Position numbers and translations under genes: made by a program
Shown: in pieces, positions 41,078 to 48,137 of the stretch
How the letters are laid out: every line of letters starts with the position of its first letter
Numbering within the stretch: the first letter of the stretch is position 1
The notes under the pieces: model-generated
The model's database searches: none
Told to the model about the DNA's origin: nothing
The model's input: the letters and a program-made list of their open reading frames with translations, nothing else
Source: CAYUPI01 sp964446585
GTDB taxonomy: Bacteria; Verrucomicrobiota; Verrucomicrobiia; Limisphaerales; UBA8199
Length of the DNA: 64,000 nt
Assembly (NCBI GenBank): GCA_964446585.1
Contig: CAYUPI010000003.1
Span: forward strand, 62,001 to 126,000
Reading direction: 5' to 3'

Positions 41078-42358
41078 TTACTTTGCCGTTATTACCACGT
41101 AATTCCGTTTGCCTCTGCGCAGCAGCAGATGTTTGCCGAACAGCAGATCGGTCGTGCCAATCGTGCGTTGGAAGCTCGGTTCCCGGACGTTGTTCACATA
41201 GACGCCGCCGCCTTCGATGTCTTTGCGGGCCTGGCCCTTGGACGGGCACAGACCGCTGTGGACCAACAATGCGACCAACGGCTTGCCGGTACCATCCAAT
41301 TCCCGCTTTTCGATGTCCTTGGTCGGCACTTCGCCCACGATTTCGTTGAAGGTGCCTTCGGCGATGCCCGAGAGCTCGCCGCCGAACAGGATTTCACTGG
41401 CGCGCGTGGCCTCGGCAGTCGCGCTCGCGCCGTGGACCAGCTCCGTCACTGCCTTTGCTAACGCGCGGTGCGCTACTCGCGCGCCGGGATTTTGCGCGTG
41501 CTGCGCCTCCAGCCCGGCAATTTCGTGTTGAGGCAGAAAAGTGAAGTATTTGAGGTAGCGAACGACGTCCCGGTCGTCGGTTTGAATCCAGAACTGGTAG
41601 AACTTGTAAACACTGGTGCGGCGGGCATCGAGCCAGACGGTGCCGGCCTCGGTCTTGCCGAATTTCGTTCCGTCGGCTTTGGTGATGAGCGGCAGCGTGA
41701 GGCCATAGACGGTGCGCCCAAGTTTCTTTCGCGTTAGATCGATGCCGGCGGTGACGTTGCCCCATTGATCGCTGCCGCCAATCTGCAGTTCGCAATTGTA
41801 ATCGCGGCAAAGCACAAAGAAATCAAAGGCCTGCAGCAGCATGTAGCTGAACTCCGTGTAGCTGATGCCCGACTCGCGGTCTTCCATTCGGGCGCGAACA
41901 CTTTCCTTGGCCACCATTTGGTTGACAGAAAAGTGCTTGCCGACATCGCGAAGAAAGTCGAGGTAACTGACCGGCTCGGTCCAGAGAATGTTGTCGAGCA
42001 AGCGCGCCGGGCTGGTCCTCGTGTCGAAATCAAGCAGTCTTTGGAGCTGTGCTTTGACGCCAGCGATGTTCGCCGCGATTGCTTCCCGGGAGAGCAACTG
42101 GCGTTCTTCGGATTTTCCGCTCGGGTCGCCGATCGAGCCGGTCGCGCCTCCTGCCAGGGCAATCGGGCTGTGGCCGAGCAATTGAAATCGGCGCAGCGCC
42201 AGCAGCGGCACGATACTGCCGACGTGCAGGCTGTCGGCCGTCGGATCGAAGCCGCAGTAAAGCGTCAGCGGCCCTTCACGGACGCGCTTGGCGAGTGCCT
42301 CCGCGTCGGTGCAGTCCGCCAGCAAACCGCGCCACTGCAGCTCTTCCAGGATGTTCAT
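41078..42358 (-). CDS. tyrS: Tyrosyl-tRNA synthetase
   Basis: This class I synthetase charges tRNA-Tyr. CGFDPTADSLHVGSIV contains the HIGH-type HVGS, ALAGGATGSIGDPSGKS, QIGGSDQWGNVTAG and the KMSKS-type KFGKT follow, with a C-terminal S4-like domain (LVALLVHSGLCPSKGQARKDI; GGVYVNN). About 426 aa from ATG 42358, the usual length; the frame open to 42436 lacks homology. The KFGKT form is normal for the TyrRS subclass common in Gram-negatives. Confidence 0.95.
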   Translation of the reverse strand: MNILEELQWRGLLADCTDAEALAKRVREGPLTLYCGFDPTADSLHVGSIVPLLALRRFQLLGHSPIALAGGATGSIGDPSGKSEERQLLSREAIAANIAGVKAQLQRLLDFDTRTSPARLLDNILWTEPVSYLDFLRDVGKHFSVNQMVAKESVRARMEDRESGISYTEFSYMLLQAFDFFVLCRDYNCELQIGGSDQWGNVTAGIDLTRKKLGRTVYGLTLPLITKADGTKFGKTEAGTVWLDARRTSVYKFYQFWIQTDDRDVVRYLKYFTFLPQHEIAGLEAQHAQNPGARVAHRALAKAVTELVHGASATAEATRASEILFGGELSGIAEGTFNEIVGEVPTKDIEKRELDGTGKPLVALLVHSGLCPSKGQARKDIEGGGVYVNNVREPSFQRTIGTTDLLFGKHLLLRRGKRNYVVITAK

Positions 42359-42417
42359 CGGCCGGAGGATAGATCGGCCACTGACGATTTCCAAGCGGTC
42401 AGGAGAGAGGGCCTGGC

Positions 42418-42708
42418 TCAGTCCAACCGCACACACGATTCCAACTCGCGATAGGTGAAGGGGACCTTGTCCACTACCAAATCCAGGTGCCGGACGCGCT
42501 CCTCCTCGATGAAGAGCACCTCCTCCTGCAACCGCAAAATGCCGCGCAGTCTGATGCCGCCGGAGAGCCAGACTTCAACCCGATGGCCCAGCGGCAGGTT
42601 CATGCGTCGAGCCAGCTCGACGACCGCTATCCGTCGGTCGGTGAGCCATTGCGTGTAGCCTGCCGCGGTCCCATCGTCGCTGAAAGTGAACTGGCCTTGT
42701 CGTTCCAC
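42418..42708 (-). CDS. Small hypothetical protein, 96 aa
   Basis: A beta-rich middle (HRVEVWLSGGIRLRGILRLQEEVLFIEEERVRHLDLVVDKVPF, core LSGGIRLRGILRLQEE at about 49-64) suggests a small barrel, superficially like an Sm/Hfq-type or LSm-type strand pattern. No named family recognised. It lies directly upstream of tyrS on the same strand, ending 59 bases before the tyrS start, so co-transcription is likely. Confidence 0.6.
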   Translation of the reverse strand: MERQGQFTFSDDGTAAGYTQWLTDRRIAVVELARRMNLPLGHRVEVWLSGGIRLRGILRLQEEVLFIEEERVRHLDLVVDKVPFTYRELESCVRLD

Positions 42709-42777
42709 GCCACGAGGCTACCTCCAAATCGGGTCGCCGGAAACTGGAAATGGCTCGAGAGGTTTCTGGGGGAAAGA

Positions 42778-42806
42778 GAAAGGCCGGGCTTTTGACCCGG
42801 CCTTTC
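42778..42806 (-). terminator. Strong hairpin, probable minus-strand terminator
   Basis: GAAAGGCCGGG (42778-42788) pairs perfectly with CCCGGCCTTTC (42796-42806); on the minus strand the stem is followed by TCTTTCC. With the IS1595-family element removed, it would lie about 150 bases beyond the stop of the sensor-kinase gene at 45837. Confidence 0.65.
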
Positions 42807-42943
42807 CCACACATTCTACAATGAGAACTAAATTTTTTCAGCAGCCCCGCCAAGGACCACCGTCAACACATAGCCAGCATACCCCTCGCCCAGTTTGCTG
42901 CCAGTCACCAGTACTGGTGACAGGTGACGCCGGGATTATATAT

Positions 42944-42972
42944 TTGACAAACCCACTTTGTTTCAGTTAGTT
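42944..42972 (+). promoter_or_regulatory. Predicted inward promoter formed with the left terminal repeat
   Basis: TTGACA inside the inverted repeat (42944-42949) is followed after 17 bases by TTAGTT (42967-42972). The same TTGACA in the right repeat (minus strand, 45790-45795), with TAGTGT 17 bases on, would serve the transposase, whose ATG is only six bases beyond, implying leaderless transcripts. Confidence 0.4.
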
Positions 42973-42976
42973 TTCC

Positions 42977-43837
42977 ATGAACGATTTAAGGCAAAATACA
43001 GCTTGGCGCCCAAAGAAACGTAAAACGCGCGTGACAATTATTGTTGGTATAATCGGAAAACAGGAAGGCGAGAATGATGCAATTATATTCGCCAGTGACA
43101 GCCAAACGACTTGGCCAACCCGCCCATTGAAACGAATGGACACGGATAAAATCGCTAAAGTCAGGTTTTCCGACAGGGACGTTCTGGTCGCTCAATCGGG
43201 TGATAGCACTATGGGAGCTAGAACGATTGAAATAATGGCCCAAGACGCACAGTTGGTGAACTGTGATGACTACAGGAAGCCGGCGGATCTTGCCCAAGAA
43301 GCGATGGCCAAAGCGAAGAAAGAGGCGATCCGTTTGAACAACTTGGAAAGTCATTTTGATGCGGCTCAAGAATTTCTCCGAGAAAACAGTTTTAGTTTGA
43401 TGATTGCATATTACCTTGGTGACAAGCCTCCTAAGCCTTTTATTTATGTCCTTGATTCATCTATTGGGATTGCGAACCAAGAGAAGGACTATTGTGCCGT
43501 TGGCTGTGGGGCAACAGTGGCAGAACTCATGCTGAGTCGCTCAGATATTCCAACATTATCAAGCTACGAAACTCTAATAACAGCGATATATACCGTTGAA
43601 GAAGTTAAGCGAGTTGATCCTTTCTGTGGCGGGCCAACCAAAATTGGAATGATATTCTCAACCGGCGCCTGCGTGCTGACTGATACTTCTGACTGGAAGG
43701 ATTATGTAAGAATTACGGTCGATGTTATGTCCCAAAGGGACAAGGAATTAAGAGACAGTTGGAAAAAGATGATGACATCAATCACTAAGGAAGTGATCGA
43801 ACGATTCCAAGCGACTCACAAAAGGCCATCCCAATGA
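42977..43837 (+). CDS. Transposon-borne proteasome-like Ntn hydrolase
   Basis: RVTIIVGIIG...DAIIFASDSQTTW and DTDKIAKVRFSD follow the proteasome-beta/HslV pattern: nucleophile Thr (Thr20), the Asp of ASDSQ (Asp41) and the Lys of DKIAKV (Lys58). Later GCGATVAELML and GGPTKIGMIFSTGA fit the second sheet. ATG 42977 gives 286 aa; GTG 43031 would start Met-Thr and expose Thr at the N-terminus after Met removal, as expected for an active Ntn enzyme. It lies on the opposite strand from the other cargo. Function as a peptidase is inferred; partner ATPase absent. Confidence 0.7.
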   Translation: MNDLRQNTAWRPKKRKTRVTIIVGIIGKQEGENDAIIFASDSQTTWPTRPLKRMDTDKIAKVRFSDRDVLVAQSGDSTMGARTIEIMAQDAQLVNCDDYRKPADLAQEAMAKAKKEAIRLNNLESHFDAAQEFLRENSFSLMIAYYLGDKPPKPFIYVLDSSIGIANQEKDYCAVGCGATVAELMLSRSDIPTLSSYETLITAIYTVEEVKRVDPFCGGPTKIGMIFSTGACVLTDTSDWKDYVRITVDVMSQRDKELRDSWKKMMTSITKEVIERFQATHKRPSQ

Positions 43838-43858
43838 CCTGGCCTGGCTTTCGACTTA

Positions 43859-44170
43859 TTACCCTACTCTGCTCCAACACTTCGCTGTCCACTCCCAGCC
43901 TTTCGGTGGACCAAATCCAAAATGCGTCATTGGCTGATCTTGCCCGGCCATTCTAATGACGATGATATAAAACTGCTTTCCAATCACGGGAATGTCGGTC
44001 AATTCGTTAAAGAGTTGTTTGGATGTCATGTGGCTATAATCGTCTGTGACGACCATCCAAAAATCTTCAAAATGATGCCAAAAAGCCCAACCTTTTTCTT
44101 TCACGAAGTCTGTGATCGCATTTCTCTGCTCGGCCGTTGCATTGTTCGTGGCTATAATGAACCGAATCAT
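43859..44170 (-). CDS. Transposon cargo, hypothetical protein, 103 aa
   Basis: The N-terminal half (MIRFIIATNNATAEQRNAITDF trimmed to RFIIATNNATAEQRNAI, then WAFWHHFEDFWMVVTDD) looks like a compact alpha/beta fold with strand-helix-strand order. No family recognised. Its ATG overlaps the stop of the preceding 125-aa gene by four bases (44167-44170), so they are translationally coupled. It converges on the Ntn-hydrolase gene. Confidence 0.6.
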   Translation of the reverse strand: MIRFIIATNNATAEQRNAITDFVKEKGWAFWHHFEDFWMVVTDDYSHMTSKQLFNELTDIPVIGKQFYIIVIRMAGQDQPMTHFGFGPPKGWEWTAKCWSRVG

Positions 44171-44544
44171 TTGCCCTCCTCCTGCTTGGTAACGGACGGC
44201 AGCGGCAGTTGCTTTGCATTGCCCGGCTCAATCAATCCAGAAAGATTGTCGCCCTTGGCGCTATGTTCTATCGCGAGTTTTGACAGGGTGAACTTTTCAG
44301 AACGAAGCGCATCGGGGCTCCTTATCATAAAGAAAATATACGCCGCAAGGTACATAAAAACAGAGAGACAGAGAGCAACCATTATAGATATTGTTGCCCA
44401 ATTTGGCGCATGTGCTATAAAGGCTCCAAAGAGAGCTGACGATAAAATTGCGGCAAGCCACCCTAACGGGGAAAGCGCCGTCGAACGCGACCCTTGGGCT
44501 GTTGCTTGCTCCAAGAAGGAGCGAATTAGTTCAATCCCAGCCAT
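44167..44544 (-). CDS. Transposon cargo, two-helix membrane protein, 125 aa
   Basis: Two hydrophobic helices (about 27-45 GWLAAILSSALFGAFIAHA and 50-72 ISIMVALCLSVFMYLAAYIFF in part) connect via a short turn, giving both termini on the same side of the inner membrane. The tail is polar and Lys/Glu-rich. No family recognised. It is coupled to the 103-aa gene; together with the Ntn-hydrolase gene they form the passenger set. Confidence 0.6.
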   Translation of the reverse strand: MAGIELIRSFLEQATAQGSRSTALSPLGWLAAILSSALFGAFIAHAPNWATISIMVALCLSVFMYLAAYIFFMIRSPDALRSEKFTLSKLAIEHSAKGDNLSGLIEPGNAKQLPLPSVTKQEEGK

Positions 44545-44574
44545 GTTTCCCGCTAGAAACTATTGGTGCCGGCT

Positions 44575-44802
44575 TTAATCTCCCCGCGCCTTGCGTTTCA
44601 ATCTGCTCGGCGGTCGTGGTGTATTGAGCATTAAACGCACAGCATCCTCAAACCTTATACCAGATAGATTTAACGGTTTTGCTCTCGGCTTAACTTTCTG
44701 AATAGGTCTTTTTTGCACGGCATCGCTTTCGTCCGATGCGACACCGTAAGACCCCTTCCTTGACCAGTCAATCAGATTGCGAAAACAGCTTGGAGATTCA
44801 GG
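44575..44802 (-). CDS. Possible small protein overlapping the transposase stop
   Basis: A frame open from 44802 to the stop at 44575 gives about 75 codons, containing CFRNLIDWSRKGSYGVAS and IRFEDAVRLMLNTPRPP. It starts inside the transposase 3' end (one frame off) and lacks an ATG near its beginning; GTG at codon 29 is the only ordinary start, so translation could need an unusual start. The composition is protein-like and I believe similar short frames accompany IS1595 transposases, but this is not verified. Confidence 0.4.
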   Translation of the reverse strand, partial: PESPSCFRNLIDWSRKGSYGVASDESDAVQKRPIQKVKPRAKPLNLSGIRFEDAVRLMLNTPRPPSRLKRKARGD

Positions 44803-45760
44803 TCACCTGCCGATAAGTCAGCCGCTTGCCTTCCGCATCTTTAATCGCGGCAACGGTTCGCTCGCCATCGGATACGTGTCTGTTGTTCCATCTGAATGAA
44901 AACTCGTTCACATATTTCGGCAGGTGCTCACGGCTCACGTGGTGCCAAGAGCCAACGACACCGCGCTTGAGCAAGCTGAAAAAGCTCTCGCATGTATTAA
45001 CGTGCGCTACGGCTCCGTCCGGCATTTTGACAGCGTATTCCTTGGCGCTATGGTTGACAACGTGGTGCGCCTTGTAAGCCTTCAATGTCCCGCGCAATGC
45101 GCCAGAGTCATCGGTGTTTATGACTGCGCTTTTCTCTACATAGTCAGCTACGCAACGACCCAGATTTTTCTGGGAAACATTCGCCACGACCCTCGCTCGG
45201 ACTTCGCCCTGCCTTTCGACAAGTGCAACTACTGGCGTCTTGCGCCTGCTCCTTGTCCGCATCTCGCCTTTGCCGCCGATGAAAGTTTCGTCAACTTCGA
45301 CGATTCCCTTTAGCCGCTTGTCAGTCCGCATCCTTGGCCCCATCGCGTATCGGATTCGATGAGCCATGAACCAGGCCGTTTTGTAGGTAATGCCGAGCAT
45401 CCGGTGCAATTGATGGGCGCTAATCGCCTTTTTGCTTGAGCACAAAATGAAGATCGCCATAAGCCACTTACTGATTGGGATATGGCTATCCTCGAAGATA
45501 GTGCCGACGGTGACCGTGAATTGCTCACGGCACGCCGCGCATTTGTAAAGTCCCTTGCGGGTGCTGCTGCCGGGCTTGGGAACGATTTTGTAAACGTCTC
45601 GGCACTCACTCTTGGCCTTTTTACAGTGTGGGCACGTTGGCCCATCTGGCCAGCGCAATGACTCAAGTAATTCCCGCGCTTTATCAGTGTCGGAGTATTG
45701 TTGGGCCAGCGTGATCAGATTGATTTCTTCGGCGTCAAATGCGTGTTTTTCTGCTTTCAT
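44798..45760 (-). CDS. IS1595-family (ISXO2-like) transposase
   Basis: The N-terminal zinc ribbon (CPHCKKAKSECRD... and YKCAACREQFTVTVGT) is followed by the IS1595 DDE/N core: VEVDETFIGGKG (first Asp), INTDDSGAL region (second Asp) and the HVNTCESFFSLLKRGVVGSWH segment, where NxxES carries the Glu/Asn terminus of the triad, then YVNEFSFRWNNR. At 320 aa it is full length and intact, so the element may still be mobile. A leaderless start right at the predicted transcription start fits its promoter. Confidence 0.95.
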   Translation of the reverse strand: MKAEKHAFDAEEINLITLAQQYSDTDKARELLESLRWPDGPTCPHCKKAKSECRDVYKIVPKPGSSTRKGLYKCAACREQFTVTVGTIFEDSHIPISKWLMAIFILCSSKKAISAHQLHRMLGITYKTAWFMAHRIRYAMGPRMRTDKRLKGIVEVDETFIGGKGEMRTRSRRKTPVVALVERQGEVRARVVANVSQKNLGRCVADYVEKSAVINTDDSGALRGTLKAYKAHHVVNHSAKEYAVKMPDGAVAHVNTCESFFSLLKRGVVGSWHHVSREHLPKYVNEFSFRWNNRHVSDGERTVAAIKDAEGKRLTYRQVT

Positions 45761-45836
45761 GTCGAAACACTACACCGAACCGTTGGGTTTGTCAAATATA
45801 TAATCCCGGGTGACGCACCGAAGGAGCCTTGGACGC

Positions 45837-47237
45837 TTATTTGGGCACGCGCAGCACGAATTCCGACCCTTCATTGAGCTTGCTGGAAACCGTGACTCCG
45901 CCGCCATGGGCCTCGACCACGGCTTTTACGAGACTCAATCCGAGCCCCAATCCCCGTTGCGAGCGGCTTTTGTCGCCGCGGTAGAGTCGCATCCAGATTT
46001 TGTCCTGCTCCTCGTCGGGAATACCGATGCCTGTATCACGGAAGACGGCAATGGCTTCGGCGGGCGGACAGCGCACCTCCAGCATCATTTGTCCACCTTC
46101 CGGAGTGTACTTGAGGGCGTTGTCGAGGAGATTGGCGAAAACCTGCCGCATCCGAGTGCGGTCCACTGACACCTCGCACGGCGAGGGCAAATCTATCGTG
46201 ACGGTGATCTTTTTTTCCTCAGCCACATACTGGTAGAGCTCCACGACTTCACGAGCAAGCTGGCAGAGGTCCACCGATTCACGCTGCAACTTCATCATGC
46301 CGGCCTCGGCCTCGGTGATATCCATGAGCGTGTTAAGCATGCTCAGGACGCGCTCGGATTCCTCGACACAATCGGCAAGAGCGTCGCGCGCGGCGGCGGG
46401 ATCTGCTCCCGGCTGGAGCGCCTGTTCGGCCGTGGCCCGAAGGCGGGCCAGTGGTGTGCGCAGGTCGTGGGCGACATTATCAAGCGATTCGCGCATGGCG
46501 CGGAGCAACGCTTCATTTTTATCCAGCAAGCCGTTGAACATCCGGACCAGTTCATCGAGTTCGTCGTCGGACGCCCGGAGGGGGACACGGGCATCGAACT
46601 GCCCCGTGCGGATGATGGAACGAGCCGTCGAGACGATTTGTCGGACGGGCTGCATGGAACGATGAGCAAAAAACGCTCCTGCCAGGAATCCGAGCACAAT
46701 AGTCACTCCGCCGATCGTGATGAAATTCCTGCGGATCGGGTTCAGCACGGCTTCTCGGCTGTTGCTAGTCATCCCCATTTGGAGGACCCAACCTGAAGGA
46801 AAGGTCGCCCGAGCGAGCAGGAGGTCACGCTCTGCGGTGCGCGGGATCCGAATGAACTGCTCTTTGAGAAAACCCTCCCAGCCGGGCACGTCTCGGATTC
46901 CGACCCATTCGCCCGGCGCGGCGATGGGGTATTCAGCTCTTGTGTTCAGATTGACGAGCCGCACGAACATGGTGTTTTGCACTTCGGGCGGCTGGCTTCC
47001 AGCCCAGTTCCGCAGGGAATTGACGCCGCCCGCCTCATAGAGCTTGGCGGCTTGTTTCAGCCTGGCCGCGAGGACTTCCCGGTCCTTGCTGCCAATGGCT
47101 GCAACCACCAGATAGTACGCAAACGTGAATAGCGCCGCGCTGCTCAAAGTGAAAATCAGAGCATAAAGGAAGCTGAGCCGGACGCCGATGTTCCGGCGCA
47201 AAGGGTCAATCAGCCCGGAGAACATAGCCGACTCCAC
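45837..47237 (-). CDS. Sensor histidine kinase (OmpR-partner type)
   Basis: An N-terminal membrane helix (about 21-46), a periplasmic sensor of about 120 residues, a second helix (VTIVLGFLAGAFFA), HAMP, then HisKA with NVAHDLRTPLARL (phospho-His) and HATPase with LLDNALKYTPEGG (N box), FRDTGIGIPDE (G1) and RGLGLGLSLVKAVVEAHGG (G2). About 466 aa. Its start overlaps the response-regulator gene by 32 bases, so the two are one operon. The signal is unknown; periplasmic or envelope stress is suggested only by the HtrA gene next door. Confidence 0.94.
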   Translation of the reverse strand: MESAMFSGLIDPLRRNIGVRLSFLYALIFTLSSAALFTFAYYLVVAAIGSKDREVLAARLKQAAKLYEAGGVNSLRNWAGSQPPEVQNTMFVRLVNLNTRAEYPIAAPGEWVGIRDVPGWEGFLKEQFIRIPRTAERDLLLARATFPSGWVLQMGMTSNSREAVLNPIRRNFITIGGVTIVLGFLAGAFFAHRSMQPVRQIVSTARSIIRTGQFDARVPLRASDDELDELVRMFNGLLDKNEALLRAMRESLDNVAHDLRTPLARLRATAEQALQPGADPAAARDALADCVEESERVLSMLNTLMDITEAEAGMMKLQRESVDLCQLAREVVELYQYVAEEKKITVTIDLPSPCEVSVDRTRMRQVFANLLDNALKYTPEGGQMMLEVRCPPAEAIAVFRDTGIGIPDEEQDKIWMRLYRGDKSRSQRGLGLGLSLVKAVVEAHGGGVTVSSKLNEGSEFVLRVPK

Positions 47238-47874
47238 GGATGGTATGAATCATGGCCTTGGCCCTGTCCAATTTGCTCCGCAGGCGGTGGACGAGGACAT
47301 CCACGACGTTCGTTTGCGGATCGAAACTGTAATCGAAGATGTGTTCCAGGATCATGGTCTTGGTGACCGGTCGATTCGGATGACGCATCATGTACTCGAG
47401 CAGCGCGAATTCGCGCGGCTGCAGTTCGATGGCTTCAGCGCCACGCCGCACCTCGCGGGTCAGCAGGTCCAGCGTCAAATCGCCGACCGCCAACCGTGTC
47501 GGTTCGGGGGCTTGCGTGGCGCGCCGGATCAATGCCTGGATGCGAGCGAGCAGCTCGGAAAATGCGAAGGGCTTCGTCAAGTAATCATCGCTGCCCGCTT
47601 GCAGGCCGCGCACGCGGTCATCGACTGACGCTTTTGCGCTAAGGATGAGCACCGGCGTGCGCACCCCATGGGCTCGAAGTTGCTGAATCAGGTTAAGGCC
47701 GTCGAATTTCGGCAACATCAAGTCCACAACCGCCGCGTCGTACGCTATCGTCTGGACCTGAAACAAACCCTGCTCGCCGTCGCTGGCGTGGTCCACGGCG
47801 TAGCCGCTCTGTTTCAAGCCATTGACCACGAACGAGGCGATTTTCTTGTCATCCTCGACCACCAGGATCCGCAT
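47206..47874 (-). CDS. OmpR/PhoB-family response regulator
   Basis: The receiver domain is RILVVEDDKKIASFV (acidic pocket), VVDLMLPKFDG (phospho-Asp) and YLTKPFAFSELLARI (Lys switch). The C-terminal winged helix is LTLDLLTREVRRGAEAIELQPREFALLEYMM... and VVDVLVHRLRSKLDR...IHTIRGVGYVLR. ATG 47874 (MRILVVE) is used; ATG 47886 is an alternative. It is paired with the overlapping sensor kinase and upstream of it in the operon. Confidence 0.94.
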   Translation of the reverse strand: MRILVVEDDKKIASFVVNGLKQSGYAVDHASDGEQGLFQVQTIAYDAAVVDLMLPKFDGLNLIQQLRAHGVRTPVLILSAKASVDDRVRGLQAGSDDYLTKPFAFSELLARIQALIRRATQAPEPTRLAVGDLTLDLLTREVRRGAEAIELQPREFALLEYMMRHPNRPVTKTMILEHIFDYSFDPQTNVVDVLVHRLRSKLDRAKAMIHTIRGVGYVLRAD

Positions 47875-47957
47875 GTCGGAAAGCATAGAACGGAGCGGAG
47901 CAGATTTACAACGATACAAAGCCGGTCGGCCAAATCAGTTGGATAGCTTGAGGGGAA

Positions 47958-48062
47958 ACATCGAACCCTGAACATTAAACATTGAACTCTGAACTCCGAA
48001 CTCTGAAGGAGGCTCGCCCGCCATCTGCGGATTCGAAGTTCAAGGTTCGATGTTCAATGTTT
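47958..48062. repeat. Short tandem repeats between the two-component operon and htrA
   Basis: GAACTCT / GAACTCC / GAACTCT heptamers preceded by AACATT units run from 47958 to 48006, and related GTTCAAGGTTCGATGTTCAA units stand at 48040-48060 in complementary sense, so the two blocks could pair. Confidence 0.8.
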
Positions 48063-48072
48063 TTCGCTCCCC

Positions 48073-48118
48073 AAAAGAAGGGCCCTCCCGCACCAGAGCG
48101 CACCGGCGCGAGAGGGCC
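48073..48118 (-). terminator. Rho-independent terminator of htrA
   Basis: On the minus strand GGCCCTC (from 48118) pairs with GAGGGCC (to 48081), enclosing a GC-rich inner stem, and is followed by CTTCTTTT. It lies 20 bases beyond the htrA stop. Confidence 0.8.
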
Positions 48119-48137
48119 TTGGGTGTGTCGAGGAAGG

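Larger units (their letters stand above)
42931..45808. mobile_element. IS1595-family transposon with passenger genes, 2878 bp
   Basis: Perfect 25-base terminal inverted repeats begin CGGGATTATATATTTGAC at 42931 and, inverted, at 45808. The 8-base target duplication GGTGACGC occupies 42923-42930 and 45809-45816; 8-base duplications are typical of IS1595. The transposase gene is at 44798-45760 near the right end. Cargo: an Ntn-hydrolase-like gene, two small overlapping genes and a short frame after the transposase. The interior is visibly more AT-rich than the flanks, indicating recent arrival. Confidence 0.95.

Noticed and set aside
45799..45804. Outward promoter from the right end of the IS1595-family element (TATAAT)
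   Set aside because: A consensus -10 is visible, but no -35-like sequence lies at a suitable distance, and it would only read antisense to the kinase gene.
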